41,671 nt of DNA, taken from assembly GCA_031119555.1 (NCBI GenBank), contig JAVHXQ010000032.1, forward strand, positions 1-41,671, given 5' to 3'. Numbering within the stretch: position 1 is the first letter of the stretch; each line of letters starts with the position of its first letter. Origin of the DNA: Candidatus Dactylopiibacterium sp. (GTDB lineage: Bacteria; Pseudomonadota; Gammaproteobacteria; Burkholderiales; Rhodocyclaceae). The notes beneath the pieces were generated by a model that saw only the letters and a program-made list of their open reading frames with translations, had not been told where the DNA came from and searched no databases. Below, in pieces: positions 17,199-24,992 of this stretch. The position numbers and the translations under genes were made by a program.

Positions 17199-17690
17199 AT
17201 GACTATGCTGGACCGCTTTAATGTGAGTGTTTGGGCCATTGAAGGTACGTTTTACTTCGTGCCCAAAAGCAGTACGCCAGATGGTTACGCTACTTCCGAA
17301 ATGCCACCGGAGGAGTGCGCGCTGGATGCTGCGAACGAGGTTCTGGGGCGCGCCATTCTGCGCGCCGCTGAACGTTGCCGCACGGTTCAGAACCGTGAGG
17401 ATTTAGGCGGTACCGATGCGGATGAGGTTGCCATATTCCTCGGCTTCAAATCCGATAGAGATTTAAGCAGGAAGCTGGCACCTGTAGAAGTCTTTCGTCG
17501 CGGCGGATCGGCATCATTGATCGTCCACCCCACTCGCCCGGAGAACGGCGTTGCCTATTTCACTTCGGACAAATTCGAGGCGCCCATTGACGACCCCGCT
17601 GAGCTGGGCCGCGTGGTGAAACTGGCGGTGGCAATCTCCGAGGCCAACCTGCTCAGCATGCTGGAAAAGCGCGCCAAGCGGAAGAAATGA
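17199..17690 (+). CDS. Paralog B of the island array; candidate CDI immunity protein
   Basis: 163 residues, seven substitutions from paralog A: L12W, N25S, L99F, L105S and R109H among them, with the rest of the chain identical. It begins one base after the lipoprotein stop (TGCTGAAATG), so translation is probably coupled or reinitiated there. Its last ~43 residues are identical to those of paralog C. It opens an unbroken run of three repeat units (17199, 18033, 18863; spacing 834 and 830 bp). Function is inferred only from the array and the toxin fragment upstream. Confidence 0.7.
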   Translation: MTMLDRFNVSVWAIEGTFYFVPKSSTPDGYATSEMPPEECALDAANEVLGRAILRAAERCRTVQNREDLGGTDADEVAIFLGFKSDRDLSRKLAPVEVFRRGGSASLIVHPTRPENGVAYFTSDKFEAPIDDPAELGRVVKLAVAISEANLLSMLEKRAKRKK

Positions 17691-18032
17691 ATCCCGCGCA
17701 TTAATTAGCACTACCGAGCAGGGTGCCCTGCCGGATTCCGCGCACACGCGCAGCGCCGCACACCGGGGGCTGGCCAGCCCGGGCGGAGGCAACGGAATAA
17801 AGGTGCGCGATTCTGTGAAACGAGGCATGCGCTTGGCGTTGCAATGACCGCCAAGGGGGCCGGGCGACGGGCGACGGGCGACGGGCGAGACCGCGCAGTC
17901 GAGCAGATAAAAATGAACAGGCTCTGAAAGCCAAGAGCAACCGGTTTCAGCTCCAGACATGCCCCCGCCCGCCCCAGTATCTCGACGACAAATTGCTCCC
18001 GCACGTCCCATCACCAACAGGAGACTGCTGAA
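17691..18032 (+). repeat. Spacer of repeat unit B
   Basis: 342 bp of noncoding repeat sequence. It includes GCAGGG-TG-CCCTGC at 17718-17731 and three tandem CGACGGG units at 17862-17889, against one in spacer A and two in spacer C. It stays similar to spacer C right up to the next start codon. No gene seen. Confidence 0.85.
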
Positions 18033-18524
18033 ATGACGATGCATGACCATTTTAATGTGAGCGGAATGGCCATTCAAGGCACGCTTCACCTCATACCCAT
18101 CAGTGGGACGCCGGATGGTTACGCCACCTTCGAAACGCCGCTGGAACAGTGTGCACTGGATGCGGGGAACGAAGTGCTGGGTAGCGCCATTCTGCGCGCA
18201 GCGGAACGTTGTCGGCGGGTGCAACGCAGGGAGGATTTGGGAGGCACAGACCCTGACGACGTCGCACGGTCCCTGGGCTACAAGTCCGACAAGGAAATCT
18301 GCAAAAGGGTTGCGTCCGTGGCTGTATCACGGCGGCGCGGGGAGACGACATTGATCATCAATGCAACGCGCCCGGAGAGGGGCATCGCCTTATTCACATC
18401 CGACAAGTTCGAAGCGCCCATTGACGACCCGGCGGAGCTGGGCCGCGTGGTGAAACTGGCGGTGGCAATCTCCGAGGCCAACCTGCTCAGCATGCTGGAA
18501 AAGCGCGCCAAGCGGAAGAAATGA
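18033..18524 (+). CDS. Paralog C of the island array; mosaic candidate immunity protein
   Basis: 163 residues. The first ~120 residues are strongly diverged from A, B and D (opening MTMHDHFNVSGMAIQGTLHL), while FTSDKFEAPIDD onward is identical to paralog B. At DNA level the switch occurs near 18415, after which sequence and downstream spacer match the other units. This is a clear recombination or gene-conversion boundary inside the gene. GGAG lies ten bases before the ATG, a better ribosome site than in the other copies. If these are immunity proteins, this copy probably has a different specificity. Confidence 0.7.
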   Translation: MTMHDHFNVSGMAIQGTLHLIPISGTPDGYATFETPLEQCALDAGNEVLGSAILRAAERCRRVQRREDLGGTDPDDVARSLGYKSDKEICKRVASVAVSRRRGETTLIINATRPERGIALFTSDKFEAPIDDPAELGRVVKLAVAISEANLLSMLEKRAKRKK

Positions 18525-18862
18525 ATCCCGCGCATTAATTAGCACTACCGAGCAGGGTGCCCTGCCGGATTCCGCGCACACGCGCAGCGCCGCACACCGG
18601 GGGCTGGCCAGCCCGGGCGGAGGCAACGGAATAAAGGTGCGCGATTCTGTGAAACGAGGCATGCGCTTGGCGTTGCGATGCCCGCCAAGGGGGTTCCGGG
18701 CGACGGGCGACGGGCGAGACCGCGCAGTCGAGCAGATAAAAATGAACAGACCCTGAAAACCAAGAGCAACCGGTTTCAGCTCCAGAAATGCCCCCCGCCC
18801 GCCCCAGTATCTCGACGACTAATTACTCCCGCACACCCCATCACCAACAGTAGACTGCTGAA
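18525..18862 (+). repeat. Spacer of repeat unit C
   Basis: 338 bp, homologous along its length to spacer B. It carries GCAGGG-TG-CCCTGC at 18552-18565 and two CGACGGG units at 18698-18718. No gene seen. Confidence 0.85.
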
Positions 18863-19357
18863 ATGACGATGCTTGACAGCTTTAACGTGAGTGTTTTGCC
18901 CATTAAAGGTACGTTTTACTTCGTGCCCAGAAGCGATACGCCAGATGGTTACGCTACTTCCGAAATGCCACCGGAGGAGTGCGCGCTGGATGCTGCGAAC
19001 GAGGTTCTGGGGCGCGCCATTCTGCGCGCCGCTGAACGTTGCCGCACGGCTCAGAAGCTTGAGGATTTAGGAGGCACTAATGCGAATGAGGTTGCCATAT
19101 TCCTCGGCTTCAAATCCGATAGAGATTTAAACAGGAAGGTGGCACCTGCAGAAGTCTTGCGTCGCGGCGGATCGGCATCATTGATCGTCCGCCCCATTCG
19201 CCCGGAGAACGGCGTTGGCTATTTCACTTCGGACAAATTCGAACCGCCCATTGACGACCCGGCGGAGCTGGGCCGCGTGGTGAAGCTGGCGGTGGCAATC
19301 TCCGAGGCCAACCTGCTCAGCATGCTGGAAAAGCGTGCCAAGCGGACGAAGAAATAA
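18863..19357 (+). CDS. Paralog D of the island array; candidate CDI immunity protein
   Basis: 164 residues, about 17 substitutions from paralog A plus one inserted Thr in the basic tail (KRAKRTKK). It is the last array member and lacks the ~340-bp spacer that follows the other three; instead a strong hairpin (19370-19392) comes 13 bp after the stop. The start codon has the same TGCTGAA upstream context. The reading frame is intact and substitutions are spread through the chain, suggesting it has been kept as a functional protein. Role inferred as for the other copies. Confidence 0.7.
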   Translation: MTMLDSFNVSVLPIKGTFYFVPRSDTPDGYATSEMPPEECALDAANEVLGRAILRAAERCRTAQKLEDLGGTNANEVAIFLGFKSDRDLNRKVAPAEVLRRGGSASLIVRPIRPENGVGYFTSDKFEPPIDDPAELGRVVKLAVAISEANLLSMLEKRAKRTKK

Positions 19358-19369
19358 ACCCTCCCCACA

Positions 19370-19392
19370 GAGCGCCACCAGGGGTGGCGCTC
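19370..19392. terminator. Hairpin between the island array and pap (possible bidirectional terminator)
   Basis: GAGCGCCACC-AGG-GGTGGCGCTC: a perfect 10-bp stem with a 3-nt loop, 13 bp after paralog D and in the convergent gap with the minus-strand pap gene. No U-tract follows, so termination is inferred from position and stem strength. Confidence 0.6.
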
Positions 19393-19483
19393 GCCTCCTG
19401 TGCCATGAAAGCCTGCCGCCTGCACGAGAATCTGTCGCGCGGGGTCTTTCCGCAGCGTGCGCTGCGACACGCCTCGCCGGGCG

Positions 19484-20971
19484 TCAATCCTTGTCCAGCG
19501 CGTCTTCGAGGTGCTTGCAGACGGCCTTGAGGATCTTCACGCGCGCGAAGTTCTTGTCGTTCGCCTCCACTGGAATCCACGGTGCGCGGCCGGTGCTGGT
19601 GCGGTCGATCATGTCGACGGCGGCCTGCTGGTAGGCGCTCCATTTGTCGCGGTTGCGCCAGTCGTCGGGAGTGATCTTGAAGCGTTTGTAGGATTCGGCT
19701 TCGCGGGCCTCGAACCGCCGCAGCTGTTCGTCGGGGTCGATCTGCAGCCAGAACTTGAGCACGACGGCCCCGGCCGCCACGAGTTCGTGCTCGAAATCGT
19801 TGATCTCGGCATACGCACGCAGCCAGTCGGCCTCGCTGCAGAAGCCCTCTATGCGTTCGACGAGCACGCGGCCGTACCAGGAGCGGTCGAAGATGGCGAC
19901 GCGGCCGGCGCCCGGGATGTGGCGCCAGAACCGCCACAGGTAGGGCTGGGCGGATTCTTCGTCGGTGGGTGCGGCGATGGGCACGACGCGGAAGTTGCGC
20001 GGGTCCAGCGCGGCGGTCACGCGGCGGATCGCGCCGCCCTTGCCGGCCGCGTCCATGCCCTCGAAGGCGAGGATCAGCGAGCGCCCGGCGAACGCGCGCC
20101 GGCGCACGAGTTCGGCGAGCCGGCCCTGCCAGCGCGGCAGTTCGCGCGCGTAGGCGCGGTCGTCGAGGCGGCAGCCGAGGTCCAGCGCGGAGAGCACGTT
20201 GCGGGCGTCGATCGCGGGGCGCGGCACGGGCGCCACCACGGCGGGCGCGGGGGGCGCGGCGAGGCGCTCGCGCAGCGCGTCGAGCAGCAGCCGGCCCACG
20301 CAGAGGTTGCGGTAGTTGTCGTCGCTGCCGTCCACGATGGTCCACGGCGCGGCGGCGGTGTTGGTGACGCGCAGGACGTGCGCCGCCACCTTTTGCAGCG
20401 CGTTGTAGGAGCGCGTGCGGGCCCAGGTTTCGCGCGTGACGCGCCAGGCCGTGCGCGGGTCGCGTTCGAGCCGGCGCAGGCGCACGGCCTGGCCCTTGCG
20501 GCTCAGGTGGAACCAGAGCTTGAGCACCAGCGCGCCTTCGTTGACGAGCATGGCCTCGAAGCGGTTGATCTCTTCGAGGCGGGCGTCCAGCGCGGTCCGT
20601 GCGAGCTTGCCGGCCAGGCGCCGCGCGATGGGGCGCGAGTACCACGAGCCCGCGAAGATGCCGATGCGCCCGCGCGGCGGCAGCGACTGCCAGTAGCGCC
20701 ACATGGGCGGGCGGCCCGCTTCGGCGGGGTTGCGGCCGGCCTCGAAGGCGCAGGTCAGCAGGAAGCGCGGGTCCATCCACTCATGCAGCTGGGCGATGGT
20801 CTCGCTCTTGCCGGCGCCATCCACGCCGGACACGAGGAGCAGCACCTGGAAAGGCTTTTCGCTGCGCAGCAGGGTGTTCTGCGCCATCAGCAGCTCGGCG
20901 CGCAGCTCGCGCTCCTCGCGGCGGAAGCGCTCCTTGTCTACGCGGTGGCCGGCTTCGGCGGATTCGAACAT
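19484..20971 (-). CDS. pap: Polyphosphate:AMP phosphotransferase (two-domain PPK2)
   Basis: Transfers phosphate from polyphosphate to AMP, giving ADP in the cytoplasm. The 495-residue protein has two fused PPK2 domains, the usual class II arrangement and length. The N-terminal domain has the P-loop variant SGVDGAGKSETI and the C-terminal domain EGMDAAGKGGAI, followed by FDRSWYGRVLVERIEGF, the lid region seen in active PPK2 domains. The ATG at 20971 with GGGAG upstream is chosen over a much longer open frame that runs through the neighbouring gene in another frame. It lies 74 bp downstream of a membrane-protein gene on the same strand. Confidence 0.92.
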   Translation of the reverse strand: MFESAEAGHRVDKERFRREERELRAELLMAQNTLLRSEKPFQVLLLVSGVDGAGKSETIAQLHEWMDPRFLLTCAFEAGRNPAEAGRPPMWRYWQSLPPRGRIGIFAGSWYSRPIARRLAGKLARTALDARLEEINRFEAMLVNEGALVLKLWFHLSRKGQAVRLRRLERDPRTAWRVTRETWARTRSYNALQKVAAHVLRVTNTAAAPWTIVDGSDDNYRNLCVGRLLLDALRERLAAPPAPAVVAPVPRPAIDARNVLSALDLGCRLDDRAYARELPRWQGRLAELVRRRAFAGRSLILAFEGMDAAGKGGAIRRVTAALDPRNFRVVPIAAPTDEESAQPYLWRFWRHIPGAGRVAIFDRSWYGRVLVERIEGFCSEADWLRAYAEINDFEHELVAAGAVVLKFWLQIDPDEQLRRFEAREAESYKRFKITPDDWRNRDKWSAYQQAAVDMIDRTSTGRAPWIPVEANDKNFARVKILKAVCKHLEDALDKD

Positions 20972-21045
20972 CGTCTCGTCTCCCTGTGGGCAAGCCCGCA
21001 TCATGCAACAGGCATGCGGCGGGCGACAGCCGGCCGCCCGCGCGG

Positions 21046-21747
21046 TCAGGCCACGTAGAAGGTCAGCCCGAACCAGCCGGCCAGCAGCAGCACGCACAGC
21101 GCGAGCAGGCCCAGCGCGCCGTTGGGGCGGAAGATGCCCATCATGCCCAGCACCGTGGTGGCGATGTTGCGGCGCGTGCCCGACATCTCGCGCCAGTTGC
21201 CCAGGAGGCGCAGCGCCGAGAACAGGCCGGTGCCGACCGCCAGCGAGAGCAGCAGGACGCGGAACACCGTGAAGACGTCCACCTCGCCCAGCGAGACCTT
21301 CTTGTAGAGAAAGCCCACCGCGGCCATCGCGAGCGCCGCGCCGGCCGACAGCGCGAGGTTGAGGTAGAGCGTGCGGCGGGTGCGCCGCGCGGCGTCCTCG
21401 AACTCGGCGCGCAGTTCGGTGACCTTCTCGGCGAACAGCGTGGAGACTTCCTGGCGCGCGCGCAGCAGGCGCGCATCCACGGTGCTGCCGATCTTGTCGG
21501 AGGCGTAGTCGATGAGTTCCCTGAGGTCTTCGCGCGTGAGGCTGCGCTGGGCGTGGATCTCGCGCGAGAGGGTTTCGATGTTTTCCTGCACGCGGCTGCC
21601 GGCTTCGTCCACCACGCGCGAGAGCTGGTCGCCAGCCTGCGCGATGGCTTCGCGCAGCATGGGCGAGATCTGCTGCTCCACGATCTCGCTCGAGGCGGCC
21701 TTGACCTGCCTGAGCTCCTTCGTCCAGTCGGTATTGATGAGGGCCAT
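21046..21747 (-). CDS. Coiled-coil membrane protein of unknown function
   Basis: 233 residues. The N-terminal ~120 are predicted soluble and strongly helical (VDEAGSRVQENIETLSREIH, KVTELRAEFEDAARRTRRT), probably coiled coil. Three TM helices follow, near residues 127-147, 158-180 and 208-230. I do not recognise a named family. AGGA eight bases upstream supports the ATG at 21747. It shares strand and probably transcript with pap, and is divergent from urtA. A structural or stress-related membrane role is possible, but nothing in the sequence settles it. Confidence 0.75.
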   Translation of the reverse strand: MALINTDWTKELRQVKAASSEIVEQQISPMLREAIAQAGDQLSRVVDEAGSRVQENIETLSREIHAQRSLTREDLRELIDYASDKIGSTVDARLLRARQEVSTLFAEKVTELRAEFEDAARRTRRTLYLNLALSAGAALAMAAVGFLYKKVSLGEVDVFTVFRVLLLSLAVGTGLFSALRLLGNWREMSGTRRNIATTVLGMMGIFRPNGALGLLALCVLLLAGWFGLTFYVA

Positions 21748-21824
21748 GGAAGCGTCCTGTCTGCGATACAGCCGGCATTGTGGCCCCGCCGCGCGCCACG
21801 GTGCGCGCCGCCGTGCGCATCGCC

Positions 21825-21840
21825 TACGCAGTCTGACGTA
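21825..21840. promoter_or_regulatory. TACG-N8-CGTA dyad upstream of urtA
   Basis: TACGCAGTCTGACGTA lies 85 bp before the urtA start, in the 178-bp divergent region with the membrane-protein gene. A partial echo (CCTACAGTGGCGTC) follows near 21862. It may be a regulator binding site, possibly for the LuxR-type regulator at 9758; this is inference from symmetry and position. Confidence 0.35.
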
Positions 21841-21925
21841 TTCAGCGCGCCGCGCGCGCTGCCTACAGTGGCGTCACCCGGCACCCCGCCGCCCATTCGA
21901 CACCACGACATCCAGGGAGTCTCAC

Positions 21926-23200
21926 ATGCAATCTCGTCGCAGCTTCATCAAGGTATCGGCCCTCTCCGCCGCCATGGCGCTGGCGGGCTTCGCCTCCAGC
22001 GCCGCCTTCGCCGCCGACACCATCAAGGTCGGCGTGCTGCACTCGCTCTCGGGCACGATGGCGATCTCGGAAACCGTGCTCAAGGACACGGCGCTGATGG
22101 CGATCGAGGAGATCAACGCCAAGGGTGGCGTGCTGGGCAAGAAGCTGGAGCCGGTGGTGGTCGACCCCGCGTCGAACTGGCCGCTGTTCGCCGAAAAGGC
22201 CCGCCAGCTCATTTCCAGCGACAAGGTGGCGGTCACCTTCGGCTGCTGGACGTCGGTTTCGCGCAAGTCGGTGCTGCCGGTGTTCGAGGAGCTGAACTCC
22301 CTGCTCTTCTACCCCGTGCAATATGAAGGCGAGGAACTCTCGAAGAACGTGTTCTACACGGGTGCGGCGCCCAACCAGCAGGCCATTCCGGCGGTGGAAT
22401 ACCTGCTCTCCAAGGACGGCGGCTCGGCCAAGCGCTTCGTGCTGCTGGGCACCGACTACGTGTATCCGCGCACCACCAACAAGATCCTGCGCGCCTTCCT
22501 GAAGAGCAAGGGCGTGGCCGACGCCGACATCCTCGAGGAATACACCCCCTTCGGTCACAGCGACTACCAGACCATCATCGCGAAGATCAAGAAGTTCGCC
22601 TCCGAAGGCAAGAAGACGGCCGTGGTCTCGACGATCAATGGCGACTCGAACGTGCCTTTCTACAAGGAACTGGGCAACCAGGGCATCAAGGCGACCGACG
22701 TGCCGGTGGTGGCCTTCTCGGTGGGCGAGGAAGAACTGCGCGGCGTGGATACCAAGCCGCTCGTGGGCCACCTCGCGGCCTGGAACTACTTCATGAGCGT
22801 GAAGAACCCGACCAACACCGAGTTCATCAAGAAGTGGACCGCCTACGCCAAGAAGCACAACCTCGCCGGCCACAAGGACAAGCCGCTGACCAACGACCCC
22901 ATGGAAGCCACCTACATCGGCATCCACATGTGGGCGCAGGCCGCCGAGAAGGCCAAGAGCACCGACACCGACAAGGTGATCGCGGCGATGGCGGGCCAGA
23001 CCTTCAAGGCGCCCTCGGGCTTCGTCGCCAAGATGGATGAGAAGAACCACCACCTGCACAAACCGGTGTTCATCGGCGAAGTGCGCGCCGACGGCCAGTT
23101 CCGCGTCGTCTGGAAGACGCCGGGCCCGGTCAAGGCCCAGCCGTGGAGCCCGTACATCCCCGAAAACAAGGGCAAGAAGGACGAGCCGGAAAAGAAGTGA
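21926..23200 (+). CDS. urtA: UrtA, urea ABC transporter substrate-binding protein
   Basis: Periplasmic urea receptor of the UrtABCDE transporter, 424 residues. It opens with a twin-arginine signal (SRRSFIK, hydrophobic stretch to about residue 25, cleavage after AFA), so export is probably by Tat. The mature chain starts TIKVGVLHSLSGTMAISE, the amide/urea-binding branched-chain-type fold, and contains the UrtA-like FGCWTSVSRKSVLPVFE and YPVQYEGEE segments. GGGAG seven bases before the ATG fixes the start; a longer in-frame opening upstream is ignored. It is first in the urt cluster and is followed by a strong hairpin. Confidence 0.95.
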   Translation: MQSRRSFIKVSALSAAMALAGFASSAAFAADTIKVGVLHSLSGTMAISETVLKDTALMAIEEINAKGGVLGKKLEPVVVDPASNWPLFAEKARQLISSDKVAVTFGCWTSVSRKSVLPVFEELNSLLFYPVQYEGEELSKNVFYTGAAPNQQAIPAVEYLLSKDGGSAKRFVLLGTDYVYPRTTNKILRAFLKSKGVADADILEEYTPFGHSDYQTIIAKIKKFASEGKKTAVVSTINGDSNVPFYKELGNQGIKATDVPVVAFSVGEEELRGVDTKPLVGHLAAWNYFMSVKNPTNTEFIKKWTAYAKKHNLAGHKDKPLTNDPMEATYIGIHMWAQAAEKAKSTDTDKVIAAMAGQTFKAPSGFVAKMDEKNHHLHKPVFIGEVRADGQFRVVWKTPGPVKAQPWSPYIPENKGKKDEPEKK

Positions 23201-23218
23201 GGCACGCCCGCGCCTGAA

Positions 23219-23253
23219 CCTGGCCCCCCCGGCGCAGCCCGCCGGGGGCCAGG
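23219..23253 (+). terminator. Strong intercistronic hairpin between urtA and urtB
   Basis: CCTGGCCCCC pairs with GGGGGCCAGG, and an inner GGC pairs with GCC after a 2-base bulge, around a 7-nt loop. It lies 18 bp after urtA. It has no T-tract; it probably protects the urtA mRNA or partly terminates transcription, giving more binding protein than permease. Confidence 0.6.
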
Positions 23254-23352
23254 CGATGGCGGACGGCCCCGGCCCGCGCGCCCGCCTGGCGCGGGCCGCG
23301 CCCGGCAACCGCAGAAGATTCCTCCCGCAAGACAGCCTCCGGCACGTCCATC

Positions 23353-24972
23353 ATGACCTCCCTCCTCGCCCGCCTCCAGACAGCCGCCCTCGTGCTCGCG
23401 CTCGGCCTGTGCGGCTCCGCCACGCTCGCCCGCCCGGCGCCCGAACTCGTGCTCCAGCTCGCCACGGGCGACAACGACGCGCGCATCGCCGCGCTCGGCA
23501 CCCTTGCCGCCTCGGCCGACCCCGACGCGCTGCCGCTGCTCGAAGCCCTGCGCGACGACGCGCTCAAGTCGCGCGGCGGCAACCAGGCCGTGATCTACGA
23601 CGGCGAGACCGCGCGCGACGCCATCACGGGCAAGCCCCTCGTGCCGGTGCCCGATGACCTCGAAGACGTGATGACCAACAATCGCGTCACGGTCGCGCTC
23701 GATGCCGCCTTCGCGGCCTTCGACCTCGCCGCGCCCGAACGCGCGACCCGCCTCGCGGCGGTGCGCACGCTGCAGGAGAGCGGCGACCCGGCGCTGCTGC
23801 CCTTGCTGGACAAGGCGCTCGCCACCGAGAAAGACCCGCAGGTCATCGATCTGCTGCGCGTCGCGCAGGCCGGCGCCCGGCTCCATCACCCGGATCGCGC
23901 CACGCGCCTGGCGGCCATCGAAACCCTGGGCGGCTCGGGCGCGCCCGGTGCGCGGGCCCAGCTCGGCAGCCTGCTCGAAAAGAACGGCGCGAGCTTCGTC
24001 GAAGCCGACGCGGCGGTGCGCGAAGCCGCGCGCAAGGCCATTTCGCACATCGACACCTGGCTCGAGATCGGCGAGATCGCCGGCGGCCTCTTCACCGGCG
24101 TGAGCCTCGCCAGCATCCTGCTGCTGGCCGCGCTCGGGCTGGCCATCACCTACGGGCTGATGGGCGTCATCAACATGGCTCACGGCGAGCTCATCATGAT
24201 CGGCGCCTACGCCACCTTCCTCGTGCAGAACCTACTGCGCACCCATGCGCCGGGCCTGTTCGAGTTCTACCCGCTGTTCGCGATTCCCGTCGCCTTCCTG
24301 GTCTCGGCGCTCGTGGGCGCAACCATGGAGCGCCTCGTGATCCGCCATCTCTACGGCCGCCCGCTCGAAACCCTGCTCGCCACGTGGGGCATCAGCCTGG
24401 TGCTGATCCAGGGCGTGCGCTCGCTGTTCGGCGCGCAGAACGTGATGGTCGAGAATCCCGCCTGGCTGTCGGGCGGCGTGCAGGTCATGAGCAACCTGAT
24501 CCTGCCCTGGAACCGCCTCGCCATCATCGCCTTCGCGATCCTCGTGGTGATGGGCATGAGCCTGATCCTGACGCGCACGCGGCTGGGGCTCTTCGTGCGC
24601 GCCGTCACGCAGAACCGCCAGATGGCCGGCTGCGTGGGCGTGGCCACGCCGCGCGTCGACACCCTGGCCTTCGCGCTCGGCTCGGGCGTGGCGGGGCTCG
24701 CGGGCTGCGCGCTGGCGCAGGTCGGCAACGTCGGCCCCGATCTCGGCCAGAGCTACATCATCGATTCGTTCATGGTCGTCGTGCTCGGCGGCGTGGGCCA
24801 GCTCGCGGGCACCGTGTACGCCGCGCTGGGGCTGGGCGTGTTCAACAAGCTGCTCGAGGGCGTGGCCGGCGCCGTGCTCGCCAAGATCACCGTGCTGGTG
24901 CTCATCATCGTCTTCATCCAGAAGCGTCCGCAGGGGCTGTTCGCGGTCAAGGGCCGCTTCGCCGACAACTGA
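23353..24972 (+). CDS. urtB: UrtB, urea ABC transporter permease
   Basis: Inner-membrane permease of the LivH type, 539 residues. As in other proteobacterial UrtB proteins there is a signal peptide (MTSLLARLQTAALVLALG) and an extracytoplasmic region of about 210 residues with HEAT-like helical repeats (ATRLAAVRTLQESGDPALLP, ATRLAAIETLGGSGAPGARA) before the permease domain. The permease part begins near residue 245 with GVSLASILLLAALGLAITYG and the family motif GVINMAHGELIMIGAY. It lies 152 bp after urtA, with a hairpin between, and 20 bp before urtC. Confidence 0.94.
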   Translation: MTSLLARLQTAALVLALGLCGSATLARPAPELVLQLATGDNDARIAALGTLAASADPDALPLLEALRDDALKSRGGNQAVIYDGETARDAITGKPLVPVPDDLEDVMTNNRVTVALDAAFAAFDLAAPERATRLAAVRTLQESGDPALLPLLDKALATEKDPQVIDLLRVAQAGARLHHPDRATRLAAIETLGGSGAPGARAQLGSLLEKNGASFVEADAAVREAARKAISHIDTWLEIGEIAGGLFTGVSLASILLLAALGLAITYGLMGVINMAHGELIMIGAYATFLVQNLLRTHAPGLFEFYPLFAIPVAFLVSALVGATMERLVIRHLYGRPLETLLATWGISLVLIQGVRSLFGAQNVMVENPAWLSGGVQVMSNLILPWNRLAIIAFAILVVMGMSLILTRTRLGLFVRAVTQNRQMAGCVGVATPRVDTLAFALGSGVAGLAGCALAQVGNVGPDLGQSYIIDSFMVVVLGGVGQLAGTVYAALGLGVFNKLLEGVAGAVLAKITVLVLIIVFIQKRPQGLFAVKGRFADN

Positions 24973-24992
24973 GCGTGGAGCCACAGACCATC

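Noticed and set aside
15333..18862. Spacer repeats considered as a CRISPR-like array
   Set aside because: Units are about 830 bp and contain protein genes; there are no short regular repeats with unique spacers and no cas genes.
19484..21820. Extension of the pap reading frame to 21820
   Set aside because: The upstream part overlaps the membrane-protein gene in another frame; ATG 20971 with GGGAG gives the normal family length.
21865..21885. Sigma-54-like TGGC...GGCA sequence before urtA
   Set aside because: The spacing between the GG and GC elements is one base short and the -12 element is poor.
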